A DNA stretch of 64,000 nt from Paenibacillus rubinfantis (lineage in GTDB: Bacteria; Bacillota; Bacilli; Paenibacillales; Paenibacillaceae), in assembly GCF_001486505.1 (NCBI RefSeq), contig NZ_LN909065.1, positions 434,001-498,000 of the forward strand. Reading direction: 5' to 3'. Of this stretch, positions 34,897 to 44,350 are shown piece by piece. Positions within the stretch are counted from its first letter, which is position 1; each line of letters begins with the position of its first letter. The notes under the pieces were generated by a model, which did no database searches, was not told the DNA's origin, and worked only from the letters and a program-made list of their open reading frames with translations. The translations under genes and the position numbers were made by a program.

Positions 34897-36138
34897 TTAA
34901 GGACGGATTAGATTTGATTGATCGTACACGTCCAGCGCCGCCTGAACGGCTAGCCCGGCGGGTACGCGGAAGCCCTGGCGAAGAAGCGCTGCCTCCAGGG
35001 CTCCAAGCAGCCGCAACACATTATCTGCGCGGCAGCTGTACCCCATCGTCCCGATACGCCAGATCAAGCCCTTCAGCGGGCCAAAGGAGCTGGCGATTTC
35101 AACGCCAAACCCCTCGAGCAGCAGCTTCCGGACTATTTCGCCGTCCACCCCTTCAGGGATATTGACGCAGGTGACCATCGGCATTTTGCAGGCGGGATCG
35201 CCGTACAGCGTTAATCCCATCGCGGTGAGCCCCTGCATTAGCGCCGACTCGTGCAGGCAATGGCGGGCAAACCGCGCCTCCAAGCCTTCCTCCAACACAA
35301 GCCGGATTCCCTCGCGCAGCGCGTAAAGCATGGAGGTCATTTCCGTATGGTGATTCAGCCGGAGCGGGCTCCAGTAATCCTGAAGCATCCCCAGATCAAA
35401 ATAATTGCTCCGCACCGGCGTAACGTCATCCGCCAGACCCACTTCCGTCCTTAATCCGCGTTCCACCCGTTTGCGGGACAACAGCTTCTGTTCGGCACGG
35501 TCATTGTACGTGATTGGCGCCATGCCCGCCGGAACGGACAAGCACTTCTGCGTTCCGCCGATGACGGCATCCAGCAGCAAGCGGTCCGTATCCACGGACA
35601 CACCGCCGATCGTAGCCACCGCATCGACGATCAGGAGGGCATCAACCTCGCGGCAGGCCGCCCCGATCCCTTCCAGCGGCTGCAACCGTCCGGTCGAGGT
35701 TTCGCCGTGCACCATCGCCACGATCTGCGGCTTGATCCGCCGAATCTCCGCTTGGATCTCGCCGGGCGCAAACACGCTGCCCCAAGGCCGCTCGAGCACA
35801 TGCACCTCGGCCCCGCAGCGGTCGGCAATTTCATGCAGCAGATGGCCGAAGCGGCCGTAAATCGGGATCAACACGCGGTCTCCCGGGGCGATTAAGCTGA
35901 CCATCACCGCTTCGATGCCCGAACGGGACGTACCGTCGATTGGATACGCCCAATGGTTTTGCGTAGCAAACAGCTCGCGCAGCATAGCCATCGTTTCGTT
36001 CATGATGCCGGTAAACTGCGGATCGAATTGCCCCAGCACCGTGTACGACATCGCCCGCAGCACCCGCGGATCCACCTCCACCGGACCCGGCGTCATGATC
36101 GATCGCAAGGACGGCGACAAGTCGTCAAACCGTTTCAT
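34897..36138 (-). CDS. pucG: PucG-type (S)-ureidoglycine/alanine-glyoxylate aminotransferase
   Basis: PLP enzyme of 413 residues from ATG 36138. Family features: MTPGPVEVDPRVLRAM start, TSRSGIEAVMVSL, VDAVATIGGVSVDTD and the PLP lysine in IGGTQKCLSVPAGMAPI. In B. subtilis PucG passes the amino group of ureidoglycine to glyoxylate, making glycine and oxaluric acid; the sequence is also close to alanine- and serine-glyoxylate aminotransferases, so the donor rests on context. Its start overlaps the end of the broken allantoate amidohydrolase frame. Confidence 0.88.
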   Translation of the reverse strand: MKRFDDLSPSLRSIMTPGPVEVDPRVLRAMSYTVLGQFDPQFTGIMNETMAMLRELFATQNHWAYPIDGTSRSGIEAVMVSLIAPGDRVLIPIYGRFGHLLHEIADRCGAEVHVLERPWGSVFAPGEIQAEIRRIKPQIVAMVHGETSTGRLQPLEGIGAACREVDALLIVDAVATIGGVSVDTDRLLLDAVIGGTQKCLSVPAGMAPITYNDRAEQKLLSRKRVERGLRTEVGLADDVTPVRSNYFDLGMLQDYWSPLRLNHHTEMTSMLYALREGIRLVLEEGLEARFARHCLHESALMQGLTAMGLTLYGDPACKMPMVTCVNIPEGVDGEIVRKLLLEGFGVEIASSFGPLKGLIWRIGTMGYSCRADNVLRLLGALEAALLRQGFRVPAGLAVQAALDVYDQSNLIRP

Positions 36139-37241
36139 GCCCCTCTCTCCTTTCACTTCCTGCTGGCCCAGCCGCACGGTCCTTCGATCCTTCCTCATAT
36201 CCCAGCTTGTATAAGAGGGCGATCAGAACGTTCAGACCGGCGGCCAGCGCTTCCGGAGGCGTATACTCCTCTGGTGCATGGCTGATGCCGCCCCGGCTCG
36301 GGACAAAGAGCATCGCCGCCGGGCAAAGCGGGGCGAACAGCTGGGCGTCATGCCCGGCGCCGCTCGCCATGCTCCGCCAGCTGAGCCCCTGCCCGGCGCA
36401 GATCGCCGCAAGTTCTGCTTGCAGGCGGGCATCCATTGGCGCCGGGAGTCGGTATCCCGAATGAGGGTCGACAAAGCCTGGGGAGAGAGACGGAATTGTT
36501 GTATTTTGTCGACTTGAAGTTGGGTATAAGGGACAGGCGCAGGCCCATCGGCGTCGTGCCGGCGTGGTTCGCCGTTCCCCGAACGACGGCGGCGAACCGC
36601 CGCTGACCACAGATGGCGCTAACAATGCCAAGCTGCGTCCCTTCACGCTCCAGCACGATGCCCTGCTCAATGTGGAGCTCGACGTAAGCGGCCAGGCCGC
36701 TGCAAGGTGGCTTAGGCTGCCTCGGCCCAAGCGCACACCCCGCCATTGCCTCCTGCAAGGAGACGCCGCCGGCATCCCGGCAACCGGCAGCTTCGCTGAC
36801 GTTGTAAAGCCCGGTCACGTGGCCCGACCCCCAAAACGTCAGCGGGAAGCGGCTGCCTTCCTCCTCGGCGAACGACACGGCGGTTATCGTCCGCTGCGGC
36901 GGGCCGTACGTGCGGCGCAAATACCGCAGCGCTGCCAGCGCCGCCGCGACGCCATAGGCTCCATCGTACCGGCCTCCGCTGACAACCGTGTCGATATGCG
37001 AGCCGGTCAGTACGATCGGCTCGGAGCTGCGGCTCCCGGTCAGCTCGCCATACACGTTGCCCACGTCGTCGGCATACCCCTCCAATCCGCTGTCGGCGAT
37101 TTGCTCCAGCAAAAACTGCTGGGCCTGCATCCACTCCGGGCTGTACAACAGCCGGGTGACTCCTTCCCCCGGCTCACTAAACTCCGCAAGCTTCTCCAGC
37201 AGCCCCTGCATGTAGTTGGCGGCTTCCTCCGCCCCGGTCAT
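36125..37241 (-). pseudogene. pucF: Disrupted allantoate amidohydrolase (AllC/PucF family)
   Basis: The frame opens at ATG 37241 (overlapping the allantoinase stop as ATGA) and reads well to HAGTTPMGLR (residues 226-235, at about 36535). Metal and substrate motifs are intact: GSHIDTV, YDGAYG, EEEGSRF and ELHIEQG. Beyond that the frame is lost; the C-terminal part (MDARLQAEL..., SGAGHDAQLFAP, FVPSRGGISHAPEEY) continues in another frame to the stop at 36125. Compared with the roughly 410-residue family, some 80-100 residues of the dimerisation domain are absent. A 9-base inverted repeat (36467-36475/36505-36513) lies at the junction. Likely non-functional unless this is a sequencing or assembly error. 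Confidence 0.85.
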
Positions 37242-38632
37242 CGTACCGGCTCCCGGTTGCCAAGACGGACCGGCTCTCCGCCACCGGGAGCGATCAGTCC
37301 ATCTTTTAACGTATAAACCAGCCGGCCTCGCAGAAGCGTGGCGGTCACCCGGCACGACAACGCCATCCCCGTGTAGGGACTCATCCGATGCCGGTAATAG
37401 AGGTTCTCCGCTTGAAGGATATAAGGCATATCGGGGTGCAGTAACACCAGATCGGCATCCAGTCCGGCGGCGATCTTCCCTTTGCGCTCGGCCATACCAA
37501 ACCGTTGGGCCGGGGAAGCCGCAAGCAGCCGCGCGATCAAGGGCACCGGCAGCCCCCGGCGGTTGACACCTTCGTGGAACAGGAGCTCCAGGCTGCTCTG
37601 TGCGCCGGAGATGCCGCCCCAAGCGGTGAAAAAGGACAACCCCGGATCCAGCTTCAGCTCGGGCGGACAAGGCGAATGATCGGAGGCGACTAGATCGATC
37701 TTCCCTGCAGCCAGCGCCTGCCAAAGCTTCTCCCGTTCTACCGGGCTGCGCAGCGGCGGCGCGCATTTTGCAACCGGACCCAGACGGCCCATATCCTCTT
37801 CCGTGAGCAGAAGGTAATGGGGACAGGTCTCGACGGACACGTCCTGACCACGCCGCTTCGCGGCCTCGATCAGCTCAACCGCAGCCGTCGTGCTGATATG
37901 CACGAAATGCAGTCTGCAGCCGGTTCGCTCCCCATACAGCAACGCCCGCGCGACCGCCTCCAGCTCGGCAAGCGGCGGCCGGGAAGCGGCGAAATCGCGC
38001 GCCCCTGTCCTCCCACTGCGTATCGCCGCTTCGCCAAGCACGGCGGTCATCGCATCATTTTCGGCGTGCAGCGCCAGGAGTCCGCCGAACTCCGCGATCT
38101 TCGCCATCCCTTCGTACAGCGTGGCATCGTCCACCTCGCGAAAGCGGCCCTCTCCTTCCCCGCCGGGATTGGAGATAAACGCCTTAAAGGCGGGAACGCC
38201 TGCGGCCCATAACTTCTCCAGTTCGCCGAGATTTCCGGGAACCAGGCCGCCCCAAAACGCATAGTCAACCGCTGATTGACCGGCGGCTCGCTCCGCTTTT
38301 AGCTGAAGCGCCGGAACGTTCACCGTCGGCGGATTACCGTTTAGCGGCATATCGATGTAGGTGGTGCAGCCGCCGGCCGCCAGCGCCGCCGAACCGTTGG
38401 CAAAACCTTCCCAATGCCCGAAGTTCGGCTCATTAAAATGCACATGCGCATCGACCATGCCCGGCAGCACGTAATGCCCTTCGGCGTCCAGCACCGTCTT
38501 CCCCGAGCTCCGCTCCAGGTCTTCCGTCAACTGGACAATTTTTCCGGAAGACACGGCAATGTCGAGTCGGGCAACCCTATCCGGCAGCACGACTTGGCCG
38601 TGTTTGATGATCAGATCGTAAGTTTCGCTCAT
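37238..38632 (-). CDS. pucH: Allantoinase (cyclic amidohydrolase)
   Basis: Opens the allantoin ring to allantoate. 464 residues of the dihydroorotase-like family: zinc motif DAHVHFNEP, the lysine in PAFKAFISN (carbamylated in the family), HAEND, FVHISTTAAVEL and SDHSPCPPELK. The N of HFNEP and lack of dihydropyrimidinase features favour allantoinase over hydantoinase or dihydroorotase, backed by neighbours. Overlaps the downstream amidohydrolase frame by four bases. Confidence 0.93.
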   Translation of the reverse strand: MSETYDLIIKHGQVVLPDRVARLDIAVSSGKIVQLTEDLERSSGKTVLDAEGHYVLPGMVDAHVHFNEPNFGHWEGFANGSAALAAGGCTTYIDMPLNGNPPTVNVPALQLKAERAAGQSAVDYAFWGGLVPGNLGELEKLWAAGVPAFKAFISNPGGEGEGRFREVDDATLYEGMAKIAEFGGLLALHAENDAMTAVLGEAAIRSGRTGARDFAASRPPLAELEAVARALLYGERTGCRLHFVHISTTAAVELIEAAKRRGQDVSVETCPHYLLLTEEDMGRLGPVAKCAPPLRSPVEREKLWQALAAGKIDLVASDHSPCPPELKLDPGLSFFTAWGGISGAQSSLELLFHEGVNRRGLPVPLIARLLAASPAQRFGMAERKGKIAAGLDADLVLLHPDMPYILQAENLYYRHRMSPYTGMALSCRVTATLLRGRLVYTLKDGLIAPGGGEPVRLGNREPVR

Positions 38633-38671
38633 GCTAAGCTTCCCCCTCTCCGATGACCTTCCGCCTTACGC

Positions 38672-39055
38672 TTAGCTTCCGCGGTAGGTGCTGTAACCAC
38701 CTGGTGCCAACAGCAACGGAACATGATAATGGCCGCCTTCAGCGCTGATGTGAAATCGGATGGGAATGTGGCGTAAAAATCCGGGTTTCCCCATTCCTTC
38801 AACCGATGCAAACTGACCCATCTGACTGAAATAATCCTCCGCGTCAAATAAAAGCTCGTATTCGCCCGCCGTCATCTCCGGTCCCTCCAGGAGCGGAACG
38901 TCCAAGCGCCCCTCCGCATTGGTGCGGGCGGAACGAAGCAATGGGCGATGTTCCCCTTCCAGCCTTCTTAACTCCACATGCATACCTGCTGCCGGAACCC
39001 CCCGCGCCAAGTCCAGCACATGGGTCGTCAATCGGTTGTACGGCCCGCGTACCAT
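38672..39055 (-). CDS. pucM: 5-hydroxyisourate hydrolase
   Basis: Transthyretin-like enzyme that hydrolyses 5-hydroxyisourate to OHCU. 127 residues from ATG 39055: LTTHVLDLARGVPA with the catalytic His near the N-terminus, RTNAEGRLD, and the diagnostic C-terminal YRGS. No signal peptide. Lies between allantoinase and the OHCU decarboxylase gene, in pathway order. Confidence 0.95.
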   Translation of the reverse strand: MVRGPYNRLTTHVLDLARGVPAAGMHVELRRLEGEHRPLLRSARTNAEGRLDVPLLEGPEMTAGEYELLFDAEDYFSQMGQFASVEGMGKPGFLRHIPIRFHISAEGGHYHVPLLLAPGGYSTYRGS

Positions 39056-39106
39056 GCCATTCCGCCCCCTTTCTTGTTCTGGCAAATCGCTTCCGGCTCG
39101 GCTCGA

Positions 39107-39622
39107 TTAAGCAACAACGAGATCTTCCAACCGAAACCGGGTAATTTTGCCGATTTCGATCCATGCCCGCTCTTGCTCCAGCTCCAGGCTCGATTCGATC
39201 CGCTCGGCGATGGAACGAAGGATCTCGCTCTTGCTTTTGCCCCGTACCGCGAGAATAAACGGAAACCCAAACTTCTCCATATATCTCTGATTGCATTCGG
39301 CGAGTTGGGCGTACTCCTCGTTCGACAACGAATCGAGTCCTGCCCCCTGCTGTTCGGCTGCCGAGAGCGGTGATACCTTCATCCGGGTCGCTAAATCGGG
39401 ATGGGCGCGCAGGAGCTCAAGCTGGGTTGTTTCCTCAGCATATCGTGCCGCTTCCAGCATGACTTCGTGCAGATGGGCCACAGAAGTAAACGGCCGCAAC
39501 GGAAAAGCCGCTTCTGCCACCCAAGGCGAATGCTCAAAAATCCCGCCCAGCGCCTGCGTAAAATGCTGCCGATCCATGAGATTCAAATCGGTCAGCGTTA
39601 AGCAGGAACCTTCAGTTTTCAT
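39107..39622 (-). CDS. uraD: OHCU decarboxylase
   Basis: 171 residues; decarboxylates 2-oxo-4-hydroxy-4-carboxy-5-ureidoimidazoline to (S)-allantoin. Family motifs LRAHPDLATRM (catalytic His), GLDSLSNEEYAQLAECNQRY and KFGFPFILAVRGKSK are present. In B. subtilis this domain is fused to uricase as PucL; here it stands alone and no uricase is found beside it. Overlaps pucE by 11 bases. Confidence 0.94.
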   Translation of the reverse strand: MKTEGSCLTLTDLNLMDRQHFTQALGGIFEHSPWVAEAAFPLRPFTSVAHLHEVMLEAARYAEETTQLELLRAHPDLATRMKVSPLSAAEQQGAGLDSLSNEEYAQLAECNQRYMEKFGFPFILAVRGKSKSEILRSIAERIESSLELEQERAWIEIGKITRFRLEDLVVA

Positions 39623-40127
39623 GAATGTCGCCCCCTTGTTCGATCGCTCGATTTACCGCGCGGAGAATGGACGCATATCCAGTGCAGCGACACAGGTTGC
39701 CCGACAACGCCTCCTCGATTTCCTCCGGTGCGGGCTGCGGGTTGGCTGCCAGCAACGCTACCACGGAAACGACCATCCCCGGCGTGCAATACCCGCATTG
39801 GAATCCGCCTTCCTCCTGGAAAGCCTGCTGTACCGGGTGAAGTCCTCCAGCGCTGATCCCTTCGATCGTGACGATGTCGGCGCCTTCGCATTGATAGGCC
39901 ATCGTCAGGCAAGCGTTCACCGGTCGACCGTTCAGCAGCACCATGCAGGAACCGCAGCGACCTAGCTCGCAGGAGCGTTTCGTCCCGGTTAATCCGAGAT
40001 CCTCACGAATCAGCGCCAACAGCCGCCGTGAAGGCGGCACTTCCAGGGTGACGGGATGCCCGTTTACGCGGAACCCCACCTGAAAACCTCGCCCCGCCTC
40101 CATCGTATCCGGGATTTTATCCAACAT
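39612..40127 (-). CDS. pucE: Xanthine dehydrogenase iron-sulfur subunit
   Basis: 171 residues with two [2Fe-2S] clusters: the plant-ferredoxin-type site CELGRCGSC followed by NAC, and the C-terminal site GYCTPGM...LCRCTGY. It passes electrons from the molybdenum subunit to FAD. The start overlaps the pucD stop by 11 bases. Confidence 0.95.
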   Translation of the reverse strand: MLDKIPDTMEAGRGFQVGFRVNGHPVTLEVPPSRRLLALIREDLGLTGTKRSCELGRCGSCMVLLNGRPVNACLTMAYQCEGADIVTIEGISAGGLHPVQQAFQEEGGFQCGYCTPGMVVSVVALLAANPQPAPEEIEEALSGNLCRCTGYASILRAVNRAIEQGGDIHEN

Positions 40128-42411
40128 GCGAATCCACCGCCTTCCCGCTCATAAAAGGCATCTCTTGCAGCAGCTCCGGTTCGATCGGCAGCCGGTTCAC
40201 CCGTTTGCCTACAGCTTGAAACACAGCGGAGGCTACCGCCGGGGCCAGGCACACCGACCCCACTTCCCCGACGCCGCGCGGACCGTAGGTGTCCTGCTCC
40301 GGCAGATCCTCCATCGGCTCGACCTGGATCCTGCCGTTGAAATCAAGAACCGTAGGGATCAGGTAGGTGTCCAAGTTTTTCGTTAGATAGAGGCCTTCAT
40401 CCATCCGTGCATCTTCCGTCAACGTAAACCCGGCAGCCATTGCGGCCCCGCCTTCGATTTGTCCCAGATAACCTTGCGGATTCGCCACTGGACCGGCGGC
40501 AATCGCGTGATACTGATCAACGATACGGACCCTGCCGGTCAGCGTATTCACTTCCACCTTGACCGCAACCGCCGCGTAGGTATATAGAAAATGAGCGCCA
40601 ACCCGCTCCATTGTCGTTGTTGGGTACGAGAACGCGGTTTCGCTTACGATAGGCTCCGACAAGGCTTGTGCCAGCTCAACGTACGTCATCACCTGGTTGC
40701 CGTCCTTCCACATCCCGCCTTTGCCGGGATGACAGCCTGCGCCCCCGCCAGCTCGTTCCACTGCGGCAGTCAGCTTAGCGGCAAAATCGGGTACGAGGCG
40801 GCGCAGCGCCATCCACATCATGCTGGTAGCCCGCGAGGCCGTGCTGGAGCCGCTGTTCGGCACCACGTCCGTATCCCCGATGATGATCCGCAAATCCTCG
40901 GCCGCGAAGCCGTATTGCTCGACCAGCATCTGCTCCATCGTAGCAATGAGGCCTTGACCAAACTCCTCGTAGCCGAACACCGCTTCGATCCGGCCGTCCG
41001 GCGCCAGCCGCAGCAGGCCTCCTGCGGGATCGGGAATGCCGAAGCCAAGCCCGGCCCCGTGCATGGCAATCGCCGCCCCGATGCCGGTTACCGTCCAAGG
41101 ATCATAGGGCTCTCGAACCGGACTTCCCCTTCGTTCCACCATCAGCGAACTGGCTTCTAAGGCCTCCCACACCTGCCGGGCGCCATCGGTTGGGGCAATC
41201 GGCTGGCCGAGCGGACCGGGGTCGCCAAGCTTCCGCAGATTGCGGCGACGTATTTCCCACGGATCGATTCCGACCATCGCCGCCAGTCGATCGATCTGAC
41301 CTTCCAACGCAAAAATCGCCTGGTTGCCGCCAAAACCCCGGAACTCCCCGGAAACGCCATTGTTGGTATACACGCATACGCTTTTCACATCGATATGCTT
41401 GATTTGATATGGCCCGATGACATGCTCCGTGGCGAAGTTCAGCACCTCGGCACCAAGCGTGGCATAAGCGCCGGTATCGGACACGACCCGAACGGTATGG
41501 GCCAGCAGTCGGCCTTCCCGGTCGCAGCCCGTGCGCATCGTAATCTTCATCGGATGGCGTTTCAGACCGGCCCGGACGGACTCCGCACGTGAGTTATGCA
41601 TCCGTACCGGCCGACCCGTGCGCAGTGCAAGAAGCGCCCCATATGGCTGGACATTCAATTCGTCCTTGCCGCCAAACGAGCCTCCGATCGGGCTGGAAAC
41701 GACGCGGATCCGCTCCTCCGGCAGCGCGAGGATTCGCGAGAGCTGCATCCGGTCTTTTAAGCCGTGTTGGGTGGCCGAATACACCGTTAACTTCCCGTCC
41801 GCTTCCGGAACAAACAGCCCGCCCTCCGTTTCCATATACGTATGCATCTGCCGCGGCGTAAAGTAGGTTTCCTCGGCCACATAGGCACAGGACGCAAACG
41901 CCGCTTCCGGTTCGCCTTCGCGGTATTCCGCGCGATGCAGCACGTTCCCTTCGGGATGCAGCAGGATGGCCTCCTCCCGCAAGGCCTCCTCGGGGTCGGT
42001 CACCACCGGTAACGACTCGTAGTCCACTTCAATCAGGGACAACGCGTATTCGGCCAGCTCCTCGTTCTCCGCAGCCACCGCAGCTATTGCATCACCGGTA
42101 TACCGAACCCGATCGGCACAAAATACCGGCTGGTGAGGAAACGCAATGCCAAACGCGTTTAGCCCCGGTACATCCTCATGGGTTAACACGGCATACACGC
42201 CGGGCACGTTGGCGGCGGCCTCCGTGCGAATCCCCAAGATTCGCGCATGGGGCTTCGCACTTCTCAGCACACGGCCAATCAGCATCCCTTCCGCCGATCG
42301 GTCGGTTAGGTATTGCAGTTTGCCCGTCACCTTCTCCAGACCGTCCGGCCGCGTCCGCCAGCGGGCTCCGCTGGACTCTCGATTCAGCAGCATGGTCTCC
42401 TCCCCCTTCAT
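40117..42411 (-). CDS. pucD: Xanthine dehydrogenase molybdenum-binding subunit
   Basis: 764 residues from ATG 42411 (GGAGAGG upstream); ATG 42393 is an alternative start with its own GGAGG. Features of the molybdopterin-binding xanthine oxidase family: RPDGLEKVTGKLQYLTD, GGSFGGKDE, EFRGFGGNQA, and RGVGEVGS with the catalytic Glu near the C-terminus. Oxidises hypoxanthine and xanthine to urate. Neighbouring pucA and pucB would insert and sulfurate the cofactor. Confidence 0.94.
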   Translation of the reverse strand: MKGEETMLLNRESSGARWRTRPDGLEKVTGKLQYLTDRSAEGMLIGRVLRSAKPHARILGIRTEAAANVPGVYAVLTHEDVPGLNAFGIAFPHQPVFCADRVRYTGDAIAAVAAENEELAEYALSLIEVDYESLPVVTDPEEALREEAILLHPEGNVLHRAEYREGEPEAAFASCAYVAEETYFTPRQMHTYMETEGGLFVPEADGKLTVYSATQHGLKDRMQLSRILALPEERIRVVSSPIGGSFGGKDELNVQPYGALLALRTGRPVRMHNSRAESVRAGLKRHPMKITMRTGCDREGRLLAHTVRVVSDTGAYATLGAEVLNFATEHVIGPYQIKHIDVKSVCVYTNNGVSGEFRGFGGNQAIFALEGQIDRLAAMVGIDPWEIRRRNLRKLGDPGPLGQPIAPTDGARQVWEALEASSLMVERRGSPVREPYDPWTVTGIGAAIAMHGAGLGFGIPDPAGGLLRLAPDGRIEAVFGYEEFGQGLIATMEQMLVEQYGFAAEDLRIIIGDTDVVPNSGSSTASRATSMMWMALRRLVPDFAAKLTAAVERAGGGAGCHPGKGGMWKDGNQVMTYVELAQALSEPIVSETAFSYPTTTMERVGAHFLYTYAAVAVKVEVNTLTGRVRIVDQYHAIAAGPVANPQGYLGQIEGGAAMAAGFTLTEDARMDEGLYLTKNLDTYLIPTVLDFNGRIQVEPMEDLPEQDTYGPRGVGEVGSVCLAPAVASAVFQAVGKRVNRLPIEPELLQEMPFMSGKAVDSHVG

Positions 42412-42424
42412 GCAATGTCCTCTC

Positions 42425-43372
42425 CTATTCCGACGCCATTTCCCCCGGTGACACCGGTTGCTCCGGGGAGTGTTCCCGAGGATGAAGCAGCCTCCAGAGC
42501 TCAGCGGCAATCAGGTTGGCCGCCGTTTTTGTCTTATAGGCTCCTGTCGCAAATGCATCGCCAGAGGGTGCATATTCCTCATGTACCGTCTCGCAGAGCG
42601 AAGACATCAGCTCCGCGCTGAAGCGGCGGCCCTCCAGCAGCGCCTCCGCCTGCTCCAACCGGTGCGGGCGGCTACTTCCGCCGCCGGCGGCGATTCGCAC
42701 GCCGCGGAGAACGCCGTCCTCCCCGATCGTTCCGACGAGCGCTGCCGTCACCAGCGACGGCGTAAACGCTTCGCGGCGTCCCACCTTGCGGTAGACCTCA
42801 AACCGCCGTCCACCGAGCTCAATACAAGCCGACGCCGAAGGCAAGCGTACGCCCGCCACGATCGTTTCCGGATCGTACGCGCTGCCCCAGCGATCCGCCA
42901 ACCAAGCTGCCACCGGCACCCACGGGCTGGAATCCGGACCGCTCACGGCTAACTCCGCTTCAGCCACCAGCAACGCGGGCAATACATCCCCATAACCGCA
43001 GGTGATGTTCCCGCCAATCGTCGCTATATTGCGGACGGACGGAGCGGCAATCCCCCGGGCAGCTTCCCGCAAAACAGGAGAGGCCATCGCAATCTCTCCA
43101 TGGCTTCGACAAGCCGATAACTCCGTCAAAGCCCCGATATATAGGTGCCCGTCTTCATGACGGACCCCCGAAAAGCCCGCCACACCGCGAAGGTCGATCA
43201 GCGCCTCCGGCAGAGCGGCGGTTCCGTTCTCCCACAGCGTACGCAGCAAAGTGCCACCCGCCGCGTAAACCGCCTTCGCCCCAAGTTCCCGCTTCAGCTT
43301 CCGCGCTTCCTCCAGGGTGCTCGGCTGATAAAGCACCGGTGTTCGAAGCAAATCTTCACGCCATTGCAACAT
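42425..43372 (-). CDS. pucC: Xanthine dehydrogenase FAD-binding subunit
   Basis: 315 residues from ATG 43372. FAD motifs AAGGTLLRTL (usually AGGTDL) and IATIGGNITCGYG are visible, followed by the CO-dehydrogenase-type C-terminal domain. Passes electrons to NAD or another acceptor. Longer upstream frame is not conserved-looking. Confidence 0.93.
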   Translation of the reverse strand: MLQWREDLLRTPVLYQPSTLEEARKLKRELGAKAVYAAGGTLLRTLWENGTAALPEALIDLRGVAGFSGVRHEDGHLYIGALTELSACRSHGEIAMASPVLREAARGIAAPSVRNIATIGGNITCGYGDVLPALLVAEAELAVSGPDSSPWVPVAAWLADRWGSAYDPETIVAGVRLPSASACIELGGRRFEVYRKVGRREAFTPSLVTAALVGTIGEDGVLRGVRIAAGGGSSRPHRLEQAEALLEGRRFSAELMSSLCETVHEEYAPSGDAFATGAYKTKTAANLIAAELWRLLHPREHSPEQPVSPGEMASE

Positions 43373-43401
43373 AACCCTTCCCCACCCTTCCCCCTTATGC
43401 G

Positions 43402-44334
43402 CTAAAAACGCTGCTCCCGAACATAAGGAACACCCAGCGATTCCGGCGTACCCGACGGTTTGCCGCGATCGCGGTAGCCCAGGTACATCAATACAAGAAT
43501 GGTAACGACGTAAGGGATCATTTTGAGGAAATACGGCGGAATGGCGCTGCCGAGCAGCTGCATCCGGAAGCCCAGCGAATCCAATGCGCCAAAGAAATAA
43601 GCGCAAAGCAGCGCCCGTACCGGATTCCACCTTGCAAAAATCACCAGCCCCACTGCGATCCAGCCCCGCCCGGCCGTCAACCCTTCGTTCCACGTCGGGG
43701 CAACGGTTAACACCATATCCGCACCGGCCAACCCGATCAACATCGCACCGGCGGTCACATAGCCGTAACGGATCAAGTGAACCCGGATCCCCATCACGTC
43801 AGCTGTCGCCGGACTGTCGCCAACCGCCCGCAAATGCAGGCCCCAGGAGGTGCGATGAATCAGTAGATGAAGTGCGATGACAAGCAAGAAGCTCAACCAG
43901 GTCAGCAGATCCAGCCTGCCAAAAATCACCCCGATCATCGGAATCGGTTCAAGGAATTCCAGCGGGACTCTAGGCAGCATACCGGGTAACGGGTTGCCGC
44001 TGACCGCCTTGCCGAGATAAGCGCTAAGCCCGCTTCCGAACAAGGTCATCGCGAGGCCGCACATCGTCTGGTTAGCCCGAAGCGTGACCGACAGGAACGC
44101 GTGTACCATCCCCAGCAGCGCCGTGACCGCCGCAGCCGCCAACAAGGCGAGTGCCAGGTTCCCCGAACGGATGAACACAAGACAGGTCGTCACGGCTCCC
44201 ATCAGCATCAGCCCTTCGGCACCCAGTTGAATGATTCCGGCCCGTTCGGTAAGAATACCGCCAAGAGTAGCCAGCAGCAGCGGGGTCCCGGCGGTGATCG
44301 CAGCAAGCAGCAATTGCGTCACAAAATCCATCAA
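43402..44334 (-). CDS. Nucleoside-type ABC transporter permease (second)
   Basis: 310 residues, about eight spans, of the BPD_transp_2 family: LATLGGILTERAGIIQLGAEGLMLMG is typical of nucleoside importers such as B. subtilis NupQ. Forms the membrane channel together with the upstream permease. Operon position next to xanthine dehydrogenase suggests purine or nucleoside cargo. Confidence 0.88.
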   Translation of the reverse strand: MMDFVTQLLLAAITAGTPLLLATLGGILTERAGIIQLGAEGLMLMGAVTTCLVFIRSGNLALALLAAAAVTALLGMVHAFLSVTLRANQTMCGLAMTLFGSGLSAYLGKAVSGNPLPGMLPRVPLEFLEPIPMIGVIFGRLDLLTWLSFLLVIALHLLIHRTSWGLHLRAVGDSPATADVMGIRVHLIRYGYVTAGAMLIGLAGADMVLTVAPTWNEGLTAGRGWIAVGLVIFARWNPVRALLCAYFFGALDSLGFRMQLLGSAIPPYFLKMIPYVVTILVLMYLGYRDRGKPSGTPESLGVPYVREQRF

Positions 44335-44350
44335 AGGAACCTCCTTCGCG

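Noticed and set aside
36564..37316. 250-codon plus-strand frame
   Set aside because: Antisense to the allantoate amidohydrolase remnant and no recognisable domain.
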